Part shown: one piece after another, positions 44,606-53,365 of the stretch
Layout: the number at the start of each line of letters is the position of its first letter
Numbering within the stretch: position 1 is the first letter of the stretch
NCBI GenBank assembly: GCA_021108215.1
Contig: JAIORK010000049.1
Coordinates: 206,489 to 270,488, forward strand
Length of the DNA stretch: 64,000 nucleotides
Reading direction: 5' to 3'
DNA from: a bacterium
GTDB lineage: Bacteria; Oederibacteriota; JAAXVQ01; JAUVAV01
The notes under the pieces: generated by a model
Told to the model about the DNA's origin: nothing
Seen by the model: only the letters and a program-made list of their open reading frames with translations
Database searches by the model: none
Program-made: the position numbers and the translations under genes

Positions 44606-44643
44606 GTGAACACGATGGACAGCTTGCCCATTGTCGTGTCCAC
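44606..44643 (-). repeat. Nested-palindrome family member in the rlmN leader
   Basis: Outer arms GTGAACACGA/TCGTGTCCAC pair at 9 of 10 positions. The left arm plus its flank (GAACACGATGGACAGC) is the reverse complement of the right arm of copy B at 29600. The core is reduced to GGGCAAGCTG on the minus strand. Confidence 0.6.
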
Positions 44644-44692
44644 TAAATAAGCAGATGCCAATTTCATTCTAAGGTGCCCGGATTTATATAAA

Positions 44693-45727
44693 ATGGAAAA
44701 CATCTTCGATTTTTCTCCACAAAAATTAGAGGCCCTGCTCCTGCAATGGGGTGAACCGGCTTACCGGGCCATCCAGATCATTGCCGCCGGTTGGACACCC
44801 GGCCGCCGCCATTTCATGAGTGCCTCAACGCTGACCAAAACTTTGCGCGCCAAGTTAGATGACCATTTCAATATTCCACAGCCGCTTAAACCCATTCACA
44901 AGACCACGGATACCGACGGCACTATAAAGGCGCTCTTTGAAATTTCCACAGGGATACACATCGAGAGTGTCGCCATTCCAAAAAACAACCGGCTAACCTA
45001 TTGCTTGTCCACGCAGGCCGGTTGCGGGATGGGATGTGTTTTTTGCGCAACATCCCAATTAGGTCTCATCCGAAACCTTACGCCCGGAGAAATCATCGCA
45101 CAAATCCATGCGCTTAATGCCATCACAGGACGCAAACCCAGCAATTTGGTTTTCATGGGCATGGGTGAACCTTTGCACAATCTGGCAGCAGTAAGAGACA
45201 CGCTTGAACTTATGACCCATCCCAAAGCCATGAATTGGTCACCTTCAAAGAGCATGGTCTCCACCTGCGGTTTTATCCCTGGTATTCAGGAAATCACAAA
45301 ACAACCGCTCCATGCCAAACTCGCCCTTTCTCTCAATGCCGTCACCAACGAAATACGGTCCCAACTTATGCCAATCAATCGCCGCTATCCACTGGAAGTT
45401 CTGCTGCCGGCAATCCGCGACTATTCTCAGGCAACCGGTCAGACAGTCAGTATTGAATACATTTTAATCAAAGGAATCAATGACCGTATTGAGGACGCAC
45501 TTTTACTTGGCAAGCTTTTAAAAAATTATAATGTCAAAATTAATTTAATCCCCTATAATCACATCTCGAACACCATTTACCACCCGCCGTCAGAAGCTGT
45601 GGTAACTGCATTCTTAAATTCAGTTCGAAAAAGCAAATTAGTAACAACGCTCAGAATTTCGCGCGGACGAAACATCCAGGCAGCGTGCGGACAACTGGCT
45701 GGTCAGCCCAACAGGAGTAAGCTATGA
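44693..45727 (+). CDS. rlmN: 23S rRNA/tRNA (adenine-C2)-methyltransferase RlmN, radical SAM
   Basis: 344 residues. The [4Fe-4S] triad is in CGMGCVFCATSQLG (CxxxCxxC). Family motifs NLVFMGMGEPLHN, KSMVSTCGFIPGI and LSLNAVTNEIRSQLMPINR are present. The second catalytic Cys is in the C-terminal AACGQLAG. Methylates A2503 of 23S rRNA, and some tRNAs, through a methylated-Cys intermediate. The Shine-Dalgarno is weak. The stop overlaps the PASTA gene's ATG by four bases. Confidence 0.95.
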   Translation: MENIFDFSPQKLEALLLQWGEPAYRAIQIIAAGWTPGRRHFMSASTLTKTLRAKLDDHFNIPQPLKPIHKTTDTDGTIKALFEISTGIHIESVAIPKNNRLTYCLSTQAGCGMGCVFCATSQLGLIRNLTPGEIIAQIHALNAITGRKPSNLVFMGMGEPLHNLAAVRDTLELMTHPKAMNWSPSKSMVSTCGFIPGIQEITKQPLHAKLALSLNAVTNEIRSQLMPINRRYPLEVLLPAIRDYSQATGQTVSIEYILIKGINDRIEDALLLGKLLKNYNVKINLIPYNHISNTIYHPPSEAVVTAFLNSVRKSKLVTTLRISRGRNIQAACGQLAGQPNRSKL

Positions 45728-46695
45728 AAATAGAGGTTCATACCGCCCCACCAAAACGAGCTCACTATATTTGGCTGGTCATCGCCATTTCCCTCTTCAC
45801 GCTGACCGCGAGCACACTGGCGACCCGCCATCTGTTGCACCAGGTCTCAGTTGTCGCCACACCGGATCTCACAAATAAAAGCATCGAGTCTGCAAGAAGC
45901 ATCGTACGTGTCAAACGACTCGAGATAAAAATAAGTGAATATCGGTTTGATCAACGTATTGCGGCCAACCATGTTTTGCAGCAGAATCCCCTCCCGGGAG
46001 AAATGATTGAAAGCGATAAGACCGTGACTGTCATTGTATCGCGCGGGTTAAAATCGCAGGAAGTACCTGTTCTCAGCGGACTGTCACTTGATGAGGCCAT
46101 CCGGACTTTATCTGATATTGGATTCAATGTGGGGCGTACCACTCGTTTCTATACCTCCGAGGCGGATAAAGAAATCGTGCTTGACCAACAGCCCGCAGCC
46201 GGATCGGCAGCTTCCCGCAGCGCCAACATCCATCTGCTTGTTTCGCAGGGACAGCGTCCTGTCTGGTTGATTATGCCTGTTTTAAAAGGCTGGCAGGTAG
46301 ATGATGCGGCCAATGTTATTAAATTCATTGGTATGCAGCTTCAGGAAATAAAGCGGATAACCACCACAGACCACCCCCCCGGCATCATCCTTGATCAAAC
46401 ACCGCATGCCGGTATCCGCACCAAAGCCGGTGACCCGGCAGGTTTGGTTGTCTCCTACCAGGCTGCCGAAACAACCTTCGAAACACGTTTGCTAACACTC
46501 GACTATCTGGTGCCTGCTTTGCAAAAAGAAGTGCGTATCAAGTTTTTCATTCGTGACGATACAGGTTTACATGAAGTTTACAATGCCATGGAAAAATCAA
46601 GTTCAAAAATTTCCATCCGTAGAACTGTCAGCGGCGAACAGGTCAAACTCTTTATTTACCTTAACGGCAAACTGCAGGAAGAACGCGATATTTAG
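45724..46695 (+). CDS. Membrane-anchored PASTA-domain protein
   Basis: 323 residues. Short cytoplasmic tail, one transmembrane helix (YIWLVIAISLFTLTASTLA), then three PASTA domains at about 43-110, 111-180 and 183-250 (VATPDLTNKSIESARSIV, VPVLSGLSLDEAIRTLSDIGFNVG, IMPVLKGWQVDDAANVIKFIG), and about 70 residues of a further beta-rich domain. PASTA domains bind muropeptides/peptidoglycan and usually sit on Ser/Thr kinases or penicillin-binding proteins. Here neither enzyme domain is present. A C7 tract lies at 46374-46380 inside the gene. Overlaps rlmN by ATGA. Confidence 0.87.
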   Translation: MKIEVHTAPPKRAHYIWLVIAISLFTLTASTLATRHLLHQVSVVATPDLTNKSIESARSIVRVKRLEIKISEYRFDQRIAANHVLQQNPLPGEMIESDKTVTVIVSRGLKSQEVPVLSGLSLDEAIRTLSDIGFNVGRTTRFYTSEADKEIVLDQQPAAGSAASRSANIHLLVSQGQRPVWLIMPVLKGWQVDDAANVIKFIGMQLQEIKRITTTDHPPGIILDQTPHAGIRTKAGDPAGLVVSYQAAETTFETRLLTLDYLVPALQKEVRIKFFIRDDTGLHEVYNAMEKSSSKISIRRTVSGEQVKLFIYLNGKLQEERDI

Positions 46696-46829
46696 CCAGT
46701 CCTGAAAAAGCAGCAATCGTGTCATTGCCAAGATCGAAAAGACAGTTTCTCAGTATCGACTATTTAATATATTCGCCGCTCAAAAGAGCAAAAAAAAACA
46801 AACAAGTCTCCTTCAACCGAGGTGAAAGT

Positions 46830-47486
46830 ATGCAAACCATAAAAATCGCCCCCTCATTACTGGCTGCTGATTTTACAAAGCTTGCTGAAGAAATTAGTAT
46901 GATTGAAAAAGCCGGGGCTGATCTTTTGCACCTGGATGTGATGGACGGAAATTTCGTCCCCAACATTACATTCGGGCCACCCCTGGTCCGGTCCATCCGC
47001 CCGGTCACACGCCTGTTCCTGGAATCACATTTAATGATATCCAATCCCGCCATATTTATCGAACAATTTGCCAAAGCCGGTTCCGACAGCATCATTATCC
47101 ACGCAGAAGCGGTTGATGATCCCGGTGTATTACTGGACCGGATCCATGCATTGAATATTAAAGCCGGCATATCCATCAAGCCCAAGACCCCGCTCGATCT
47201 CATTCTTCCTTTATTCCCCAAACTTGATGCTATTTTATTTATGTCAGTTGAACCGGGCTTTGGCGGACAATCCTTCATGCCTGAAATCCTCCCTAAAATC
47301 ACGCAAGCAAAAAAAATCATTGACCAAAAACAATACCCCATTGATCTTGAAATCGATGGCGGCATCGGTCTTCAATCGGCGCCGCAGGCGATTGCCGCCG
47401 GTGCAAACGTCCTCATTGCCGGAACTGCCATATTCGGCCAGCCTGATCCGGCAGCAATCATTCGTCAACTTAAATCAAAAAAATAA
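46830..47486 (+). CDS. rpe: Ribulose-phosphate 3-epimerase
   Basis: 218 residues, pentose-phosphate pathway TIM barrel. IAPSLLAADF at the N-terminus, HLDVMDGNFVPNITFG with the catalytic Asp and metal His, ESHLMI, SVEPGFGGQSF with phosphate-binding residues, and EIDGGI with the second Asp. The frame extends to 46719, but the ATG at 46830 has GAGGTG and begins the conserved core. Last gene of the group, followed by a strong terminator. Confidence 0.96.
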   Translation: MQTIKIAPSLLAADFTKLAEEISMIEKAGADLLHLDVMDGNFVPNITFGPPLVRSIRPVTRLFLESHLMISNPAIFIEQFAKAGSDSIIIHAEAVDDPGVLLDRIHALNIKAGISIKPKTPLDLILPLFPKLDAILFMSVEPGFGGQSFMPEILPKITQAKKIIDQKQYPIDLEIDGGIGLQSAPQAIAAGANVLIAGTAIFGQPDPAAIIRQLKSKK

Positions 47487-47497
47487 TTTTTTTTCGA

Positions 47498-47539
47498 AAA
47501 ACCAAAAAGGCACTCCTTACAGAGTGCCTTTTTGGTTTT
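47498..47539. terminator. Bidirectional terminator between rpe and the hybrid kinase gene
   Basis: 18-bp perfect arms (AAACCAAAAAGGCACTC / GAGTGCCTTTTTGGTTT core) around CTTACA, with A-runs before and T-runs after the GC part in both directions. It serves the convergent rpe and 47590-48819 genes. Confidence 0.9.
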
Positions 47540-47589
47540 CGTGAGGTGTTTACTATATAAACAAGGCGGCACACAGCCGTCCTGGGAAA

Positions 47590-48819
47590 CTATGCCACTT
47601 GGGTTTGCGAAACCATCGCATACGCTGTTTGATCTTCTTCAGCTGCTTGCAATTGCTCCTCAGGCTGGTGCCACGGCAAAACAAATGTAAATTTGCATCC
47701 CTGCCCGAGGCGGCTCTCAACCCAAATTTTCCCGCCCATAAGACCGACCAACTTCTTGCACAAAGACAAGCCAATCCCCATGCCACCCACCTGACGAATA
47801 TACAAATCTTCAATTTGATAAAATTTTTCGAAAATTTGAGATAATTTATCTTTGGGAATACCCGGGCCTTCATCCCTGATCGAGATTTCAATATAATCAA
47901 TGGGTTCTAAATCCGACAGCTCAACATAGGACATGGGTACATCTTCCATTTTCATGCGTTCGACACCTTTCCAACTATCAACCGAAAGCCAAATTCTCCG
48001 ATTGGGCCGGCTGAATGCAATGGCATTGTCCAAAAGAAATGTAATGATCTGTTTCATACGATAGGAATCTACCATGATCGGCCGAAGCGAAGTTGCCAGA
48101 TTAATTTCCAAATTCAAATGCTTTTTCTCATAAGACTCTTGAACTTCTTCAATTGCTTCCCAAATAACCCCCAAGGTACTGGCTGACGTGGTATCGAGAT
48201 TAAAATCACTCATCTCAAGATTCCCCATATCAATCATACGGTTGGTAATCTCATGGAGATTTTCGGAATTTTGATGAACAACACCCAAATATTCTTTTTG
48301 CGATTCATTTAATTCACCCACCATACCGGAAAGCACCAATTTAAGATATCCTTTCACCGCAGTCAACGGCGTCCTTAATTCATGGGCAATCATCGTAATA
48401 AACTCTTTTTTCATACGCTCTAATTCATGGAGCTTTTTATTTTCTACAGAGAGTTCCCTGATCTCCAAAGCACGGTCCACCGTAACGCGAAGTAACTCAT
48501 TGGAGAAGGGTTTTAAAAGAAAATCCCGGGCGCCGTTTTTCAAGGCTTGAATCGCGGTTTCTATTGTGCCATAGGCAGTCATCACAATGACTTCCGGCGC
48601 ACCGGGAAGCTGAGTAATTTCATCCAATAATTTCAATCCATTGATGCCGGGCATACGAATATCGGTTATGACCAGATCATAGCCGCCCCCGCGAACAATG
48701 TCCAAAGCCTGAATACCATCCTGGACCGTCTTCACTTGGTGTCCTTCATATTCAAGCAATGTAGTTAATGCGGTTCTGATGCCGACCTCATCTTCGGCAA
48801 TCAATATCTGCGCACTCAT
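47590..48819 (-). CDS. Receiver-histidine kinase hybrid
   Basis: 409 residues. N-terminal receiver (LIAEDE, phospho-Asp in LVITDIRMPG, MTAYG, LLKPF), coiled linker, HisKA (ITMIAHELRTPLTAVKGYL), then HATPase (ITFLLDNAIAFSRP, IRDEGPGIP, GMGIGLSLCKKLVGL). No membrane segment. The receiver-first order suggests phosphorylation of the receiver by another kinase controls this one. The ATG is preceded by a G7 tract (48824-48830) four bases away acting as ribosome-binding sequence. 72 nt downstream of the HD-GYP gene and probably co-transcribed. Confidence 0.92.
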   Translation of the reverse strand: MSAQILIAEDEVGIRTALTTLLEYEGHQVKTVQDGIQALDIVRGGGYDLVITDIRMPGINGLKLLDEITQLPGAPEVIVMTAYGTIETAIQALKNGARDFLLKPFSNELLRVTVDRALEIRELSVENKKLHELERMKKEFITMIAHELRTPLTAVKGYLKLVLSGMVGELNESQKEYLGVVHQNSENLHEITNRMIDMGNLEMSDFNLDTTSASTLGVIWEAIEEVQESYEKKHLNLEINLATSLRPIMVDSYRMKQIITFLLDNAIAFSRPNRRIWLSVDSWKGVERMKMEDVPMSYVELSDLEPIDYIEISIRDEGPGIPKDKLSQIFEKFYQIEDLYIRQVGGMGIGLSLCKKLVGLMGGKIWVESRLGQGCKFTFVLPWHQPEEQLQAAEEDQTAYAMVSQTQVA

Positions 48820-48891
48820 TAAGCCCCCCCGGCTAATTCATGAAATAAAGTTTTAAATAAGTAAATAAACCAAAAATTTCCAACCCCAACA

Positions 48892-50400
48892 TCATGCAAC
48901 TCTCCTCTCATCGTGAACTTTGACAAATAACCGGACGATGTCAGGATCGAATTGTTTGCCTGAAAAACGATGCAATTCATCAATGGCAGCTTCCTCAGTC
49001 ATGCCCGACCGGTAGGGCCTTTCACTAATCATGGCATCAAAAGCATCCGCAACTGAAATAATCCTGGAGAATAAGGGAATCTGTTCACCGGACAAACCAT
49101 CCGGGTAGCCGTTTCCGTCAAACCATTCATGATGGTGACGAATCGAGGCTTCACCCTCTACTAAAAATTTGATCGGCCGGATAATACAGCCTCCCAATAC
49201 CGGATGATTTTTTACAATTGTCCATTCTTCGTTGGTTAACTTGCCGGGTTTTCTTAAAATATCTTCATCGATACCGATTTTTCCAATATCATGCAACAAT
49301 GCCAAATATTCCAACTGACGCAACTCGCCGGATGATAAATTCAGCGACTCCCCAATCATCATAGAATATTTTGTTACCCGGTCGGAGTGGCCATGCGTAT
49401 AAGAATCCTTGGTCTCCATCGCCGCCACGAGCGCACGAATTGTATCAGCAAAGTGATTTTGAAGTTCTTCGTAAAGTTGTGCGTTTTCAATCGCAATTGA
49501 GGCTTGATTGACCAGTGTTGTAATAAACTGGAAATCTTTTTCATTAAATTTTTTATTCCCGGCAAGATTCGTCAACAACATAAGACCAATCAAATTGGAT
49601 TTTCGCTTAATGGGCGCAACCATCAATGCACCTAATCCGGAACGCGTCCATAAATCCGAGTCGGATAATTTCATTTTCTCAATATCTTCCAGCAAAAGTC
49701 CTTCTTCACGTTGCGTGACCCAATCCATCGCGTATTGGTCTAATGCCATAAATTTTTTCGAATTGGCTTCATCAATCGCATAGGAAAGATCCATCATGAT
49801 ATGACTACTGTTTTTTTCAAACAAAACAACCCGGGCACGGTCTGCATTGACCGATTGACGCGCCATTTCAAGAATAATTGATATAATTTTATTAATTTCA
49901 AGCGTCGAATTGATGGTCTTACCGGTTTCATGCAGTACTGCCAGTTCAAAAATAGCCTGATCCAATTTTTTATTCGCCATCTCCATTCGCTGCGAGTACT
50001 CTTTTTGCTCTTGAAGATTGGCTTTCAGGCTTTCGCGTTCCTTCTTGAGCGCAACATTGACTGCATTGCGCAGATGCTCAATTTCAAAGGGTTTAATGAT
50101 ATAGTCACTGGCACCGTCTTTAACCGCCCGCACTGCAGTTTCCACGCTCCCGCAAGCCGTGAGCAGGATAACCGGAATCTCATGATTCCAGTTATCCCTT
50201 ATTTGTTCCATCAATGAGAGACCATTCATATTTGGCATTCGGATATCAGTTAATACCAGGTCATAGCGCTGCTTCCGCAGCAATGTCAAGGCTTCCGTGC
50301 CATCGCAGGCCATATCAATCTCATGCCCTTCCTCAGACAAAAGTATGTTAAGAGATTCACGTACACCTCTTTCATCATCCACGACAAGTATATGGGACAT
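48892..50400 (-). CDS. Response regulator with GAF and HD-GYP domains
   Basis: 502 residues. Receiver at 1-120 (VVDDE, LVLTDIRMPN, LTACG, IIKPF), coiled segment, GAF at about 170-310, and HD-GYP at about 320-495 with ALLHDIGKIGI and HHHEWFDGNGYPDGL, the metal and GYP signatures of c-di-GMP phosphodiesterases. Probably degrades c-di-GMP under control of phosphorylation and a GAF ligand. The ATG at 50400 has AAAGGAG; the open frame to 50514 runs through the promoter below and is rejected. No GGDEF cyclase is in the window. Confidence 0.94.
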   Translation of the reverse strand: MSHILVVDDERGVRESLNILLSEEGHEIDMACDGTEALTLLRKQRYDLVLTDIRMPNMNGLSLMEQIRDNWNHEIPVILLTACGSVETAVRAVKDGASDYIIKPFEIEHLRNAVNVALKKERESLKANLQEQKEYSQRMEMANKKLDQAIFELAVLHETGKTINSTLEINKIISIILEMARQSVNADRARVVLFEKNSSHIMMDLSYAIDEANSKKFMALDQYAMDWVTQREEGLLLEDIEKMKLSDSDLWTRSGLGALMVAPIKRKSNLIGLMLLTNLAGNKKFNEKDFQFITTLVNQASIAIENAQLYEELQNHFADTIRALVAAMETKDSYTHGHSDRVTKYSMMIGESLNLSSGELRQLEYLALLHDIGKIGIDEDILRKPGKLTNEEWTIVKNHPVLGGCIIRPIKFLVEGEASIRHHHEWFDGNGYPDGLSGEQIPLFSRIISVADAFDAMISERPYRSGMTEEAAIDELHRFSGKQFDPDIVRLFVKVHDERRVA

Positions 50401-50439
50401 AATTTCTCCTTTAACAAAGTTAACTTCCCTTAATATCAA

Positions 50440-50455
50440 TGCAAAACCTTTGCCA
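50440..50455 (-). promoter_or_regulatory. Candidate sigma-54 (-24/-12) promoter of the HD-GYP gene
   Basis: Minus strand TGGCAAAGGTTTTGCA: GG and GC separated by exactly 10 nt, and TTGCA at -12. One mismatch in the -24 box (TGGCAA for TGGCAC). Start of transcription would be near 50430, 30 nt before the ATG. An NtrC-type activator is encoded at 56774-58141. Confidence 0.55.
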
Positions 50456-50514
50456 ACTTCTGTGAATAACTTTAAACTTGATTTAAAATACCCCAAAATT
50501 ATACGATACTCCAT

Positions 50515-51122
50515 CTAGTGTTATATTCATGATCGAGGTACTCTAAATTGTGCAAATTAATAAGTGAGTTTTGTTGAAAATTATGTGAATAACCTGTTAG
50601 GTGCTGTTGAAAACTCTCCAAAGAAAACATGAACAATATTTAGGGCAATCTGCATATATTTATTTCGTTGAAAAAAAAATGAACTATCCCACAAATTTCA
50701 TTTTTTTAGAACCATTCTTATCCAAATAAGATCAAAACCCTATCCACCCTACTCTCTGATATTAAAGCAGATGAATCGCAGGACCGGCAGATTGCACAGA
50801 TTACACCGATTTTAAAAAAATGTTAAAGCAGTCGCTTTTACGTTTAATCCTTTAGACCTAATCCAAAAAAACTGCCGGTCCTACGATTCTAATGCCCTCA
50901 TGTAAAACGCAGGGCGAAATCTACCGGTCTTTTGCCGTACTCCTTCAGAGAGCAAAGGGTGGACCATGCCTTTATTTTCAAACTTTTATAAATTTTTTTT
51001 TATTAATTTAGACAGCACTGTCTTAATTTGGAATAATTGGAAAAATTGGATACGATTTTTTTTGGGGGGGCTATTTAAAAATCAAAAAAAATCTACTAAA
51101 CACATTAAAAACAGGCATCATC
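50515..51122. other. 608-base intergenic region without a recognisable gene
   Basis: AT-rich, stops in all frames. It holds an inverted repeat at 50775-50887, a T8G7 tract at 51056-51070, and a TTAGACAGCACTGTCTTAA palindrome near 51007-51025. Could contain upstream activator sites for the sigma-54-type promoter or a small RNA; neither can be shown from sequence alone. Confidence 0.6.
50775..50887. repeat. 113-bp element with 16-bp inverted ends
   Basis: ATCGCAGGACCGGCAG at the left end and its reverse complement (15 of 16) at the right end. The AT-rich interior contains AAAGCAGTCGCTTTT. The size and ends fit a structured RNA or a small non-autonomous element; no coding frame. Confidence 0.5.
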
Positions 51123-53282
51123 TCAAAGCTGACCGCCTTTGATCACTTCCGGTGTAAGAGAAAGCGGAAGAACTATGGTAAACATAGTGCCGCTTCCTTC
51201 CTCGCTCTCTACAAGAATTTCACCGCGATGCGCCTCAGCGATGCGCTTGCAAGTTGCCAATCCCAATCCTGTGCCTTCACTTTTCGTTGTAAAAAACGGC
51301 TGAAAAATAGAAGTCAGATCCTTGCGCTTGATACCCATCCCCTGATCCGTGATTGAAATCAAAATACACTCACCGGTTTTACCGGTCCCGGATGGCAAGT
51401 ACTCCTTGATCTCTGCTTTTATCCGGATCAGCCCCTCAGCTTGCGAAGCCTGGATACCGTTGAGAATAATATTCAAAAACACCTGGAAAAGCTGCTGCGG
51501 GTCCGCCTGAAACGCTGGGACATTTGCCAGATCTTTCTCAATTACCATGCGCTTTTTACGGATTTGATTGTTCAGCAAGGAAAAAACCCGGTCAATAATC
51601 TGCGGTAATGAAATGGATTCAAGACTTGGTGAAGACGGTTTGGAAAAAGCCAGTAAATCAGCGGTAATGCCGGAGAGACGCTCAATCTCAGAGGGAACGA
51701 TTTCATTGAAACGCTTCCGGAATTCCAAATGTTCATATTTATCCGGCAGCATCTGGATAAATGTTTTAATCGCAGCCAAAGGATTACGGATTTCATGCGC
51801 GATCCCGGCTGACATGGTTCCGATAATTGTCAGCCGCTCATTATTCAGCATCTGTTCGTATAACTGTATATTTTCCAATGCTGTTGCCATTTGCGAGCTC
51901 AGTGTTTCCAGCAAAGCCAGATCGCGGTGCGTAAAAAGGTCCTGGGAACGTTTCTCCCCCAAAACCATAAACCCGATCAGCGTCTTTTTCAAAACCAGTG
52001 GAATAATCAGACCACCGCCGAATTCCTGATCCATAAAACGCTGCATCTCCGCTTTGACCAGATCAAGGATATTTCCTTCCTGATACAAATGACCGAAACG
52101 GTGCCGAAATTCACCACTTTCCAGAATTTCCCTTTTCTCCATCAGGTGCTCAACGACAGGATTACTTTCATCCACCTGATCCGGCATCATGGATGAAACC
52201 TCACCCTCTTTTTTATGACAGGCATAAATACCTGAACCGACCTTTTCCCGCAAAAACACTGCCACACTTTTCATTTGCATTTCATGCACCAGGCTGTGCG
52301 CAACAACACCCAATGCCTCTTCCAGCTTAAAAACCGAATTCAGCCCGCGTGATACCTTTTCCAGAAGCAGATAGTAATCATATTTTTTTTGAAAAAAAAT
52401 CCGGTCGGTCACATTATCCAGCCAGTTATGTAACGGTTGAATGGTTAACGCCGAAACAACCGCAGCGAACACAACCAAAACAACAGAACTTGACCCGGAA
52501 GGTACTATACGCAGTGGAAGCAAAAGAAGAAAAACATACAGCCCTGTCAAAATACTCGTCAAAAACAAATAAAGCGTTGTTCTTTTAATGATAATGCTAA
52601 TATCAAGAAGACGGTATTTAAATATGGCATAACTAATACTACTTACAAAAAAAATACTTCCATAAGGAGCCAGCCAAACAAAAGAACTATTCCCCATTGC
52701 AGGAAGTAACGCACCGGTAATTATACTGGAAACCAAAAAAAACAACATACCGAAAACCACATATGCAATCTGAGTACGTACTATGGATGTCGAATGTAAA
52801 TATGCGTATATATAGTTAACTATAGTATTAACTATGACATAAACCCAAAACAATAACACAATAAAAAAAAACGAGCCTGCAGGCGCTTTTTCTAAAACGC
52901 TTTTCCCTACTGCATTAATTTCACCCAGAAACACTCCATTAATCAAAAATCCGACCAATGTTAAAAACGTAATAATCAATACGCTGAAATTTCTATATTC
53001 CAGACTTTTACTTGACTTTCCAATAAATTCCAACGAAAGAAAATACATCGAATAAACAATAGCACTCGCAGAAAGAAGCAACGTTTTAGCAACTATGGCA
53101 ACAATAAAAACAGAAGTCGCGTTTTTTAATATTTCATAACTTATTATCCAAGAAAATGTTGACAGCGCAATAAAACTGACTTTCCAACGCGCAAGGTTGC
53201 GTTTTGCCCCAATCATTAACATTATGGCAAAAAATCCAAATAAGCCTATCAAACTATATAAAATAATTTTCTCAATACCCAT
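51123..53282 (-). CDS. 7TM sensor histidine kinase with GAF domain (PrsK-like layout)
   Basis: 719 residues. About eight N-terminal transmembrane helices in the histidine-kinase 7TM-type arrangement, ending with the characteristic YAIFKYRLLDISIIIKRTTLY. Then another hydrophobic pair, GAF at about 330-480 (LEEALGVVAHSLVHEMQMKSVAVFL), HisKA with the acceptor in AGIAHEIRNPLAAIKTF, and HATPase (FLNIILNGIQA, ITDQGMGIKRKDL, EGTGLGLATCKRIAEA). The architecture resembles PrsK kinases, whose partner PrsR is an NtrC-type activator. A palindrome GGGTATATACCC lies between the GGAGG and the ATG. It ends the E1/acyltransferase cluster. Confidence 0.92.
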   Translation of the reverse strand: MGIEKIILYSLIGLFGFFAIMLMIGAKRNLARWKVSFIALSTFSWIISYEILKNATSVFIVAIVAKTLLLSASAIVYSMYFLSLEFIGKSSKSLEYRNFSVLIITFLTLVGFLINGVFLGEINAVGKSVLEKAPAGSFFFIVLLFWVYVIVNTIVNYIYAYLHSTSIVRTQIAYVVFGMLFFLVSSIITGALLPAMGNSSFVWLAPYGSIFFVSSISYAIFKYRLLDISIIIKRTTLYLFLTSILTGLYVFLLLLPLRIVPSGSSSVVLVVFAAVVSALTIQPLHNWLDNVTDRIFFQKKYDYYLLLEKVSRGLNSVFKLEEALGVVAHSLVHEMQMKSVAVFLREKVGSGIYACHKKEGEVSSMMPDQVDESNPVVEHLMEKREILESGEFRHRFGHLYQEGNILDLVKAEMQRFMDQEFGGGLIIPLVLKKTLIGFMVLGEKRSQDLFTHRDLALLETLSSQMATALENIQLYEQMLNNERLTIIGTMSAGIAHEIRNPLAAIKTFIQMLPDKYEHLEFRKRFNEIVPSEIERLSGITADLLAFSKPSSPSLESISLPQIIDRVFSLLNNQIRKKRMVIEKDLANVPAFQADPQQLFQVFLNIILNGIQASQAEGLIRIKAEIKEYLPSGTGKTGECILISITDQGMGIKRKDLTSIFQPFFTTKSEGTGLGLATCKRIAEAHRGEILVESEEGSGTMFTIVLPLSLTPEVIKGGQL

Positions 53283-53365
53283 GGGTATATACCCGCCTCC
53301 AAAAATCCAGGACTACAAATAAAAAACATTACTTTGAAAGAAACTAAAAAATATTTACAAAAAAA

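Noticed and set aside
44483..44692. T-box or histidine leader upstream of hisG
   Set aside because: No leader peptide with His codons and no T-box core motif; only back-to-back promoters and one palindrome are visible.
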